Shown one piece after another: positions 57,452 through 64,000 of a DNA stretch of 64,000 nt. Position numbers and translations under genes: made by a program. The notes under the pieces are model-generated. The model did no database searches. It was not told the DNA's origin and saw nothing but the letters and a program-made list of their open reading frames with translations. The DNA is taken from NCBI GenBank assembly GCA_964619055.1, contig CAZUDB010000002.1, forward strand, positions 61,236-125,235, given 5' to 3'. This DNA is from CAYVUM01 sp964619055 (GTDB taxonomy: Bacteria; Pseudomonadota; Alphaproteobacteria; Rhodospirillales; Defluviicoccaceae). Positions within the stretch are counted from its first letter, which is position 1; each line of letters opens with the position of its first letter.

Positions 57452-57566
57452 TGGCCGCCGGAGCCGTGTCCGAGACGAAGGCTTGATGCCCATGGAGCCT
57501 CGCCCCTCGATTTACATTTTCGAGCTCTTCTAGGTTTCGGGCCCAGGCGATGGCATACTGCCAGCC

Positions 57567-58391
57567 ATGAATGACATGCGACGCAGTGACCAAGTGCCCG
57601 TGGGTCGATCGATCAAGATTCATGGGCCCGCCGACTTTGACGGCATGCGGAAGGCCGGCCGGCTTGCCGCCGAAACGCTGGACATGATCGTTGAGCATGT
57701 AAGCCCAGGCGTAACCACCGGTGAGCTAGATGTCCGATGCGATCAGTTCATCCGTGATCATGGCGCGATCCCGGCACCGCTGAACTACAAAGGGTTTCCA
57801 AAGTCCATTTGCACGTCCGTCAACCATGTGGTCTGCCACGGCATCCCCGGCGAGAAGCGGCTTCGCGACGGCGATGTTCTGAACATCGACGTGACCGTCA
57901 TCCTGGATGGTTGGCATGGGGATACCAGCCGCATGTTCGTTGCCGGGCGGCCGTCAGTGAAGGGGCAGCGGCTGGTGGACGTAACCTTTGAAGGCATGTG
58001 GCGTGGGATCAATGTGGTCAAACCCGGCGCTACAGTGGGCGACATCGGACATGCCATCCAAAGCTATGTGGAGGCCGAGCGGTTTTCCGTGGTCAGGGAC
58101 TTCTGCGGCCATGGCCTTGGTCGCGTTTTTCATGATGCTCCCAATATTCTTCACTATGGCACGCCTGCGCAAGGCGAGGCTCTGCAGGAGGGCATGTTCT
58201 TTACGATCGAGCCAATGATCAATGCCGGTGCATGGCCGGTGAAGGTCCTCGACGACGGCTGGACAGCCGTCACCAAGGATCGCTCACTGTCGGCCCAATT
58301 CGAGCACTCGATCGGGGTTACGGCGGACGGGTTCGAGGTGTTCACCCTTTCCCCGGCCGGTCTGGACAGGCCGCCCTACAGCGCTGCGTGA
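57567..58391 (+). CDS. map: Methionine aminopeptidase type I
   Basis: A 274-residue methionine aminopeptidase. The five metal ligands are visible: the two Asp in NIDVTVILDGWHGDTSR near 110-126, His in GHGLGRVFHDAPNI near 180, and the two Glu in MFFTIEPMI near 211 and QFEHSIGV near 242. It removes the initiator Met from nascent proteins. Probably followed closely by radC. Confidence 0.95.
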   Translation: MNDMRRSDQVPVGRSIKIHGPADFDGMRKAGRLAAETLDMIVEHVSPGVTTGELDVRCDQFIRDHGAIPAPLNYKGFPKSICTSVNHVVCHGIPGEKRLRDGDVLNIDVTVILDGWHGDTSRMFVAGRPSVKGQRLVDVTFEGMWRGINVVKPGATVGDIGHAIQSYVEAERFSVVRDFCGHGLGRVFHDAPNILHYGTPAQGEALQEGMFFTIEPMINAGAWPVKVLDDGWTAVTKDRSLSAQFEHSIGVTADGFEVFTLSPAGLDRPPYSAA

Positions 58392-58428
58392 AGCCTGTCG
58401 CGGCGCCGCACAAACTCATGTGTCAGCG

Positions 58429-59166
58429 ATGACGGGGACCAAACGCGGCGGCGACCAGACGTTATTCGAGGTGGTCCCAACCTTACCTGCGGACCCCCCC
58501 CATCACAAACACCATCGCCAGCGGTTGCGCGAGCGCGTTCTGCAAAGCGGTGCTGACGCGCTACCCGATTACGAGCTCCTGGAACTGCTGTTGTTCTATT
58601 CGATCGACCGGGTGGACGTGAAGCCGTTGGCCAAAGCCCTGCTCGCCGAGTTTGTCAGCTTCAGCGCCGTGCTCGCCGCCGATCCGGCTCGGCTGGCGCG
58701 TTTTGAGCGCATCAACGACCGGACGATTGTGCAGTTCAAGGCGATCCGGGAGGCCGCGAGCCGTCTCGGCCGCGAGCGGCTCAAGGAATCGCCTGTGATC
58801 TCGTCCTGGGATCAGCTCCTGGAATACTGCCGGGTGAGCCTAGCGGATGAGCCGAAGGAACGGGTGCGGGTGCTGTATCTTGATCGCCGCAATCATTTGA
58901 TCCGCGATGAGCTGCAACAGCCGGGCACGGTCGACGCCGCTCCGTTGTACCCGCGCGAGGTCGTCAAGCGCGCCCTCGACTTGGGCGCCACCGCGCTGAT
59001 CCTGGTCCACAACCATCCCTCAGGTGACCCGACGCCCTCTCAGTCTGACGTGGAGATCACAAAGGCTCTCATTGACGCCTCCACGCCCCTCGGAATCACG
59101 GTACATGATCACGTCGTGGTCGGCAGTGCAGGCGTCGTGAGTATGCGGGGGCAGCGGTTGATTTAG
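58429..59166 (+). CDS. radC: RadC-family JAB-domain protein
   Basis: About 245 residues. A short N-terminal HhH-like part (LPDYELLELLLFYS near 45) is followed by the JAMM domain with the zinc motif LVHNHPSGDPTPSQSD near 190-205. RadC proteins have an uncertain role, and copies are frequent on mobile elements. A GTG three codons upstream is an alternative start. Its last 120 bp recur as a decayed copy at 61768-61887. Confidence 0.9.
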   Translation: MTGTKRGGDQTLFEVVPTLPADPPHHKHHRQRLRERVLQSGADALPDYELLELLLFYSIDRVDVKPLAKALLAEFVSFSAVLAADPARLARFERINDRTIVQFKAIREAASRLGRERLKESPVISSWDQLLEYCRVSLADEPKERVRVLYLDRRNHLIRDELQQPGTVDAAPLYPREVVKRALDLGATALILVHNHPSGDPTPSQSDVEITKALIDASTPLGITVHDHVVVGSAGVVSMRGQRLI

Positions 59167-59229
59167 GACGCGTCGTTCTGGAGCGACCACGAGGCAGGCC
59201 GCCCCTGGCATTGGCGAAGACGCAACAGA

Positions 59230-59802
59230 TCAGGTTACGCGTTGCGTGAAGAAGGCGTGGTGCCGTTTGATCGCCTCTTCGCGGTCTACCTGCTTTCCGG
59301 GCACAAACACCGCACGCTGTGCGCTGTGAAACACGAGCCAGATCCTTAAGCGGTCGTCCAGGTCGGTTTCAGCGAATCCCATCTCCACGAATAGTGACTT
59401 TAGGAACTGGTACCGCAGCAAATCGACTTTTCGCACATCTTCCGCAACGGCCGGATCCTGGGCGGCCCAGCTCCGAAAGGCGATGTCATAGCGGTCGAGC
59501 CCTTCCCGGTCGATGATTTGCATGAGTCGCAGCAGTCGTTCCTCTGCCGGAGCTTCCATGCTCCCGACCTCATCGATGACCCGGTCAGTGAAGGCCGAGG
59601 CCCAGTAAGTGATCAGGCTGCGAACAAAATCGTCCCTGTTCTCAAAGTGGTGGTAAAAGCTGCCCTTGGTGACGCCAAGCTGGCTTGCGAGCCGCTCCAC
59701 GCGCAGCTTGGCCTGTCCTTCACGCGCAATAACCTCCAGTGCGGCACTAAGCCATGCCTCGCGATCAAAGCGTGGGGTTGGCTGGGCGGTATTGAGGCGC
59801 AT
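59230..59802 (-). CDS. TetR-family transcription regulator
   Basis: A 190-residue TetR protein. The HTH reads RVERLASQLGVTKGSFYHHF near 32-51, with the recognition helix GVTKGSFYHHFENRDD. The effector domain beyond is not assigned. AAGGA lies 8 bp before the ATG at 59802; the frame is open far upstream but lacks a signal. It is divergent from the sulfatase and separated from it by tandem CATACC palindromes, so it probably represses both. Confidence 0.9.
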   Translation of the reverse strand: MRLNTAQPTPRFDREAWLSAALEVIAREGQAKLRVERLASQLGVTKGSFYHHFENRDDFVRSLITYWASAFTDRVIDEVGSMEAPAEERLLRLMQIIDREGLDRYDIAFRSWAAQDPAVAEDVRKVDLLRYQFLKSLFVEMGFAETDLDDRLRIWLVFHSAQRAVFVPGKQVDREEAIKRHHAFFTQRVT

Positions 59803-59846
59803 CGCACCCGTCCTTCTCATCCGGCTACACCGAAAAACCTTGTTTA

Positions 59847-59892
59847 CATACCATGAAGTATGCTGCATACCTAATGGTATGGTTTGGGTATG
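59847..59892. promoter_or_regulatory. Tandem operator-like palindromes for the TetR regulator
   Basis: CATACC-ATGA-AGTATG (59847-59862, one mismatch) and CATACC-TAAT-GGTATG (59866-59881, perfect arms) have the same 16-bp geometry and start 19 bp apart; a half-site GGTATGG follows at 59886. They lie in the divergent gap between the TetR gene and the sulfatase, the usual place for TetR-type operators. Confidence 0.65.
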
Positions 59893-59991
59893 GTGTGCTC
59901 GTTTCTGAGGTACTCCAAAGCCAACCATCTCTGACATTCAACCTACCGGTTTCAGAAGGAATGCAAGAAAAATGAAGTGGAGGACCAACGG

Positions 59992-61620
59992 ATGAGTCGC
60001 TTTTCCGAACTCAAGTCATACGTTTACCAAAAAGTAGTCCCATCAGTGCTAATGGTTGTGGGATTGACCGGCGTTGCAGCCGCGCAGCAGTTCGATGCGC
60101 CTCACACGGCGCTCGCGAACGCCAATGAGCAGAAGTGGAAGCACGAAGACGACCGGATCAATGAGAAGCTCGCCGCACTGGAAGACAAGTTCGGGAAAAA
60201 GCCGAATATCATCTATATCTTGACTGACGACGTCGGATTTGGCGAGCTCGGGTGGCAAGGGGGCGGCAAGCACCGGGGGACACCGTCGGAAGAACTCGAC
60301 CGGCTTGCCTACGAAGGCATGCGCTTTTGGGCAGCCTATTCAGAGCCATCGTGCACGCCGTCGCGAATCGCGATCAACACGGGCCGCCACCCCGTTCGCA
60401 CGGGCCTATTGTCGGTGCTTTGGCCCGGCCAACCGGAAGGTCTCGCAGCCGAAGAGGTGACGATCGCAGAAGTCTTGTCGGAGGCTGGCTACCATACGGC
60501 GATGTGGGGTAAGTGGCATTTGGGCGATCTGCCGGAACATGCGCCCGAGAACCAGGGCTACGAATACGCTTACTACGGCTTGTTCAACGGTGCGGCGGAC
60601 GGCTGGCCCGGGTCGGAGGCGTTTTACGCGGAGAACATGCCGCAACCGATTGCGCCCGCTTGGTACGACTATCCTGGCGATGAGACGTACACCGCGATCA
60701 CGGGTATAGATTTGTCGGTGGCAGGCTACGTCGGGGAAAAGGGCAAAGGGCGCACCCCTATCGAAGGCCTCGCTGGTAAGCTCGGCGCATCACGCCAGGA
60801 AGCGTTCGAGAGAGAATCCATCTCGCAAATCACCGCTTACATTAAAGACAAATCAACGAGCGATAGGCCCTTCTTCATCTACTGGCCAAGCTATGCGCAA
60901 CAAGTGCATGGATCGGAGGAGTACAAGGACTCACTCTTCGTCGATAAGCAAAACGCCCAAGCCTCATTTATGGCCATGCATAACGACCATGTTCGCCAAC
61001 TACTCGACACACTCAAGGCCGAGGGCATCGCTGAAAATACTCTGGTCGTGTGGTGGAGTGATAATGGGCCCATGTACGCGTTCTGGCCCACATCCGGCTA
61101 TTCCTGGCTGAAGGGCGAGAAGGGTAAGGTCCTCGAAGGGGGCGTGCGTGTGCCGGCCATGGCGTGGTGGCCTGGGATGATCGAAGCAAATCAGGATCCC
61201 ATCGACTTCATCCATTTGACCGATCTGTTCACGACCGCGGCGCGGATCGGGGGAGCGCTCGACACCGTCCCAAACGACAGGGTCATCGACGGCGTCGACC
61301 AAACGGCGCTGCTGTTACTCGGCGAAGGCCATTCCCGTCGGGACTACATGTTCCATTACAGCGGCGCGCAACTCGGTGCTGTGCGCTGGCGCGACATCAA
61401 AGCCGTCGTTGAGGGCAGCAGCCACGGCGGCCTGCCGGGGATCTCGATGTCCAATATTCGACGCGATCCCGGTGAAAGGTTCTCGTCCATGTACCCCTAC
61501 CTGTGGACTGTGGCGCCTTTTCAAAACTTAGTCCGCAGCCACATGCAGCTTATTGCCGAATTCCCGCACCGCGTGTCCGAAGTGACTCCAAAGGGTGCTG
61601 AGCTGACTCCCCACGATTGA
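59992..61620 (+). CDS. Sulfatase (arylsulfatase-type)
   Basis: A 542-residue type I sulfatase. The formylglycine signature is CTPSRIAINTGR near 113, and metal-binding Asp lie in YILTDDVGFGE near 75 and WWSDNGP near 355. A signal peptide (VVPSVLMVVGLTGVAAA) shows export. It hydrolyses sulfate esters and needs a formylglycine-generating enzyme, not seen in this window. GGAGG lies 8 bp before the ATG. Divergent from TetR. Confidence 0.9.
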   Translation: MSRFSELKSYVYQKVVPSVLMVVGLTGVAAAQQFDAPHTALANANEQKWKHEDDRINEKLAALEDKFGKKPNIIYILTDDVGFGELGWQGGGKHRGTPSEELDRLAYEGMRFWAAYSEPSCTPSRIAINTGRHPVRTGLLSVLWPGQPEGLAAEEVTIAEVLSEAGYHTAMWGKWHLGDLPEHAPENQGYEYAYYGLFNGAADGWPGSEAFYAENMPQPIAPAWYDYPGDETYTAITGIDLSVAGYVGEKGKGRTPIEGLAGKLGASRQEAFERESISQITAYIKDKSTSDRPFFIYWPSYAQQVHGSEEYKDSLFVDKQNAQASFMAMHNDHVRQLLDTLKAEGIAENTLVVWWSDNGPMYAFWPTSGYSWLKGEKGKVLEGGVRVPAMAWWPGMIEANQDPIDFIHLTDLFTTAARIGGALDTVPNDRVIDGVDQTALLLLGEGHSRRDYMFHYSGAQLGAVRWRDIKAVVEGSSHGGLPGISMSNIRRDPGERFSSMYPYLWTVAPFQNLVRSHMQLIAEFPHRVSEVTPKGAELTPHD

Positions 61621-61642
61621 GGTGTTTATTAAGGTTTAGCGA

Positions 61643-61673
61643 GAGCTGGCTTCGGTACGCTCGAAGCCAGCTC
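61643..61673 (+). terminator. Hairpin after the sulfatase
   Basis: GAGCTGGCTTC (61643-61653) and GAAGCCAGCTC (61663-61673) pair perfectly over 11 bp, 22 bp after the sulfatase stop. No T-run follows. Likely a transcription end. Confidence 0.55.
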
Positions 61674-61767
61674 CTCGGGTCGCCGGACGCCCCCCAACAG
61701 CAGGGCGGAGGCCGTGGAAGCGCAGATTGCACTCCGTGATCAGCCCAACGGTGCCCCCCTTCAGACG

Positions 61768-61887
61768 GACGTGGAGATCACGAAGGCGCTCATTGACGCC
61801 TAAACCCCCCTCGGAGTTACGGTGCATGATCACGTTGTGGTCGGCAGTGCAGGCGTCGAGAGTATGCGGAGGCAGGGGTTGATCTGA
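61768..61887 (+). pseudogene. Decayed copy of the radC 3' end
   Basis: These 120 bp align without gaps to the last 120 bp of radC (59047-59166) at about 89% identity by eye. The reading frame is broken by TAA at 61801-61803 (Ser codon in radC), and the JAMM zinc motif lies upstream of the conserved part, so no function remains. The two copies are direct repeats 2,721 bp apart and bracket the TetR-sulfatase pair. Confidence 0.8.
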
Positions 61888-61993
61888 GTTTTCGGGCCGC
61901 TGGTACCGCGAGATCGCCGACCCCAATCCCGCCTTTAAAGCTCCAGCGAAACTTGGCAGAGGCTTAATCATCACGACAGAGAACAAAGTCGGT

Positions 61994-62346
61994 GTGGCAT
62001 CTGAGAGTTTTTACGCGGCGCTAACTCGCATGCTCAATGGCGACGCCAGTTCTTTGGAGGATGTTTGGTCAAACGAGTCGACCGTGACGACGATGCAGCC
62101 GATCGGTGGTCGGGAAGTCGGCTGGGACGGGTTCCGAGCGTCTTTCGAACGAGTCGCTCAGCTAAGAATAGGTGGTTACGTTGAACGGACCAAACAGTTC
62201 ATTCAGGTTGCCGGAGACGTTGCTTACGAATTAGAAGTTGAACGAGGGCAATTTTCGCTTTTTTGGGAAAGCAAGCGATGGCGGAGGCTCGTGTCACGAA
62301 TATCTATTGTCGAATAGATCGGATTTGGAAAATTGTTCACCACTAG
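61994..62346 (+). pseudogene. Frameshifted SnoaL-like (NTF2-fold) gene
   Basis: The first frame gives a SnoaL/NTF2-like protein start (FYAALTRMLNGDASSLEDVW, later GWDGFRASFERVAQL) up to VERGQFSLF near 62262. It then runs into a stop at 62317, but the frame reached by adding one base at the T6 run (62259-62264) continues with ARVTNIYCRIDRIWKIVHH and a stop at 62344, the standard end of this family. So the gene carries a one-base deletion, a sequencing error or a programmed shift. GTG start; weak ribosome-binding site. These small proteins bind or isomerise hydrophobic substrates. Confidence 0.75.
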
Positions 62347-62751
62347 TGACAGGTCGCAAAATATTATCGATGTGCTCGCTAGTTCGAAAGTGTAGTCAAA
62401 CGCATATAAGTATCCATGATCCCGTATGGTAGGGGTGCGTCTGTATCTATCTCCGCGGTTGATCAATCTAAGATCGTTCGGAACCCGCTCGATAACGGCT
62501 GCCTAGCTGCCTATTGCCAGCCTCAGCGGGCGTAGTTTCCGCGATAGGGCGCTCCAAAGATATCTGTCGGGAGACGCTCTTGTTCCAGATATTGACCACC
62601 CTCGGGCGCTATCGGTGACGAGTTCTTCGTCGTATCGCCATTCGTGCGGACCAAACTTCGATCTTGCGCGAGAAAAAAGAATGTGTTTCCATCGCTCTCT
62701 CGAACGCGTGTTATAATAAAATTCAACTGCTTCTGACGGTTGAGGTGAAAA
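62347..62751. other. Gene-poor stretch with an extended -10 promoter
   Basis: A 405-bp region. TG-T-TATAAT at 62709-62717 is a perfect extended -10 about 35 bp upstream of the small secreted-protein gene. A minus-strand frame ending at 62523 reads protein-like for its last 60 or so codons (ending LPTDIFGAPYRGNYAR) but has no good start; it may be a gene remnant. Confidence 0.4.
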
Positions 62752-62928
62752 ATGCTAAAGCGATTGTTGCTGATTTTCGTGATCGCCCCTTTTGCCTTTT
62801 TGTTGGGCAGCGCATCGGGCACATTGTCCGAGGTAGACTTTGATGAGGCGAAAGCCCAAGCATTTTCAATTGTTGAGGACCTAGGGCAATTTCGACAAAT
62901 TGGTGCCGTCAATGAATGCAAGCTCTGA
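62752..62928 (+). CDS. Short secreted protein or N-terminal part of a split gene
   Basis: 58 residues: MLKRLLLIFVIAPFAFLLGS is a signal peptide, followed by a soluble stretch ending AVNECKL. GAGG sits 6 bp before the ATG, and an extended -10 is about 35 bp upstream. The TGA at 62926 is in the same frame as the Cys-rich reading frame that begins right after it, so this could be the first part of one about 197-residue secreted protein interrupted by the stop. Confidence 0.55.
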   Translation: MLKRLLLIFVIAPFAFLLGSASGTLSEVDFDEAKAQAFSIVEDLGQFRQIGAVNECKL

Positions 62929-62952
62929 ACAACAATAAAGAAAGAGATTACA

Positions 62953-63345
62953 TTGACCGGTTGTCTTGCTCGCTGTAACGGTCTAAATTGTACTTACGGT
63001 GAATTCACACGAAAAAACGATGGAGCTTATTGTAATTTTTTTTATGAGGCTTTTAGCAAGCCTGGAAAATCGACAGGCTCTAAAAAAAGTGACTACCAAT
63101 CAATCAGTAAAGAAGAGACGCGTGAGCGTTGCGACGTGCCGGATTACGTGACGGCAATCGACCTGACAATGCAGGATACCTCGGATACAGCAGGTGAGCC
63201 CTACGATTGTACATGGGGAAATGACAACAAAGCCCATTGTGTTGACGATTTTTGCCTTACCCCGATCGCTGAAGGGGAGGACGAAGTCTGCTATGTTGGC
63301 GTACCTATCTGCTTCGACAAATACGGGCGCGAGGTCGACTGCTAG
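62953..63345 (+). CDS. Cysteine-rich protein, probable downstream part of a split gene
   Basis: 130 residues with about a dozen Cys (GCLARCNGLNCTYGEF, later YDCTWG, HCVDDFC, CYVGVPICFD, ending EVDC). It has no signal peptide or good start of its own; it is in frame with the preceding signal-peptide frame, separated only by TGA at 62926 and eight sense codons. High Cys content suggests a disulfide-rich exported protein. No family recognised. Confidence 0.5.
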   Translation: MTGCLARCNGLNCTYGEFTRKNDGAYCNFFYEAFSKPGKSTGSKKSDYQSISKEETRERCDVPDYVTAIDLTMQDTSDTAGEPYDCTWGNDNKAHCVDDFCLTPIAEGEDEVCYVGVPICFDKYGREVDC

Positions 63346-63719
63346 GCGCTTGCCGTTCGTTGCGATGGCTGCCAAGCGTATAAGGACACAAAGCACGACG
63401 CCCGGATCACCATAAGGGAGCACTTGCCGCTGGTAGGCCGGCGCTTGGGCGCGGCGCGACAAAAAAATGAACCACCCAAGGAGCGGTCGCTCGTTCGCTG
63501 ATCCAATCTCCCGGGTCCTTCTCTCAGGCCAAGCGACGGAGGGTGTCAAGGAAGGTCGAGCCCCACGGTCTCGAACACTGCTCGGCGGTCCGTATCCTTC
63601 CAGAGAACATCGACCTCCGGCGTCGCCAAGGCCGTCATCGTATCGGCGTTGATTCAAGACGACGCATCACCAGTACTCGGTAGGTGGCTCGTGAGGCGAA
63701 GTCAGGAACCAGACATCCG
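63346..63719. other. Gene-free stretch
   Basis: A 374-bp region upstream of the last gene. No convincing frame, RNA or repeat was found; short frames on both strands have improbable composition. Confidence 0.4.
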
Positions 63720-64000
63720 ATGAAACGCACGATGGTTACATCGCTGGTTGCTGTGGGCCTTGCCGCCGGCGGTGTCGGAATGGCGGCGGCCCAGGACAGT
63801 TCCAAGATTCAGGCTTTCGTCATCCTTCCCGTCAACGAGGCAGCATCCGAGGGATTTATGACCGCTATGCGCGACAACGTGGTTAAGTCGCGTCAAGAGC
63901 CCGGAAACAGGGGGTTCCACGTTTTCCGCGCGGAAGACGGTGGGCCGACGATCTATCTCATCGAGCGCTGGAAGGATCAGGCAGCGCTCGACGCGCACTT
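63720..64000 (+). CDS. Exported ABM-domain monooxygenase-like protein (partial)
   Basis: The first 93 residues of a protein cut by the window edge. MKRTMVTSLVAVGLAAGGVG with AAAQ is a signal peptide. The mature part begins IQAFVILPVNEAASEGFMTA and includes EPGNRGFHVFRAED and IYLIERWKDQAALDAH, the ABM (antibiotic biosynthesis monooxygenase) ferredoxin-like fold. Such proteins are putative quinol monooxygenases. The ribosome-binding site is weak; a second Met at 63732 is possible. Confidence 0.75.
   Translation, partial: MKRTMVTSLVAVGLAAGGVGMAAAQDSSKIQAFVILPVNEAASEGFMTAMRDNVVKSRQEPGNRGFHVFRAEDGGPTIYLIERWKDQAALDAH

Noticed and set aside
62523..62921. Minus-strand 132-residue frame taken as a whole gene
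   Set aside because: Its first half is the antisense of a signal-peptide gene with its own promoter; only the tail is protein-like.
62926..62928. Selenocysteine codon
   Set aside because: No SECIS-like hairpin recognised by eye and no Sec genes in the window; kept only as a remote option.
63546..63638. 30-residue minus-strand frame near the right end
   Set aside because: Too short, no ribosome-binding site and no recognised family.

Overview
The window is about 64 kb of GC-rich DNA with dense gene packing, and it reads as the chromosome of an alphaproteobacterium, probably Rhodospirillales-like. The clues are a mesaconyl-CoA hydratase / malyl-CoA lyase pair of the ethylmalonyl-CoA pathway, an alphaproteobacterial-type RpoH, an LpxH-like phosphoesterase overlapping a glycosyltransferase, and the general gene style. 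No rRNA, tRNA, CRISPR array, prophage or intact insertion sequence was seen. The genus cannot be fixed from the sequence alone.

Layout. 0-6 kb: a secreted dienelactone-hydrolase-like enzyme, the mcl1-mch pair, an LpxH-like phosphoesterase/glycosyltransferase pair and a small XRE regulator preceded by GTGCGCA palindromes. 6.4-13.6 kb (minus strand): an SLC13 permease, a cyclic-nucleotide-binding protein, a very unusual ABC exporter with a degenerate and internally expanded ATPase domain, and an FkbH-like HAD protein with an N-terminal cysteine cluster. 14.0-20.3 kb (plus strand, divergent): a tightly coupled run of four glycosyltransferases, a polysaccharide-deacetylase-like protein and a membrane protein. 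Together with the minus-strand genes it looks like a surface glycoconjugate locus. 20.3-27.3 kb: a complete peptide-type ABC importer (fused ATPase, binding protein, two permeases) and a periplasmic cytochrome P460. 27.4-30.5 kb: a Crp/Fnr regulator, the small and FAD subunits of a molybdenum hydroxylase without the large subunit, and a membrane J-domain protein. 31-38.5 kb: a double GT2 glycosyltransferase, small membrane proteins, a ROK kinase, a lipoprotein, an SDR and a thiolase (acyl-CoA metabolism), and a DUF882 peptidase.

38.9-50 kb is mostly housekeeping and stress: uvrB, an aspartate-type aminotransferase, an EF-G-like GTPase, a structured putative small RNA, then SDR-DUF3429-photolyase divergent from rpoH-folE, which resembles a light/singlet-oxygen stress module. 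50-59 kb holds small housekeeping genes: a GNAT enzyme, methyltransferases, paired lipoproteins, nitrilase-grxC-comF, sfsA, map and radC. From 59.2 kb to the end the DNA looks accessory: a TetR regulator with tandem operators divergent from a sulfatase, a decayed second copy of the radC 3' end, a frameshifted SnoaL gene, a secreted cysteine-rich protein apparently split by an in-frame TGA, and the start of an ABM-type monooxygenase cut by the window edge.

The strongest candidates for something undescribed are the degenerate ABC exporter with its CNBD and FkbH-like partners facing the glycosyltransferase operon, the three-hairpin RNA near 44.9 kb, and the decaying radC-bounded segment at the right end.
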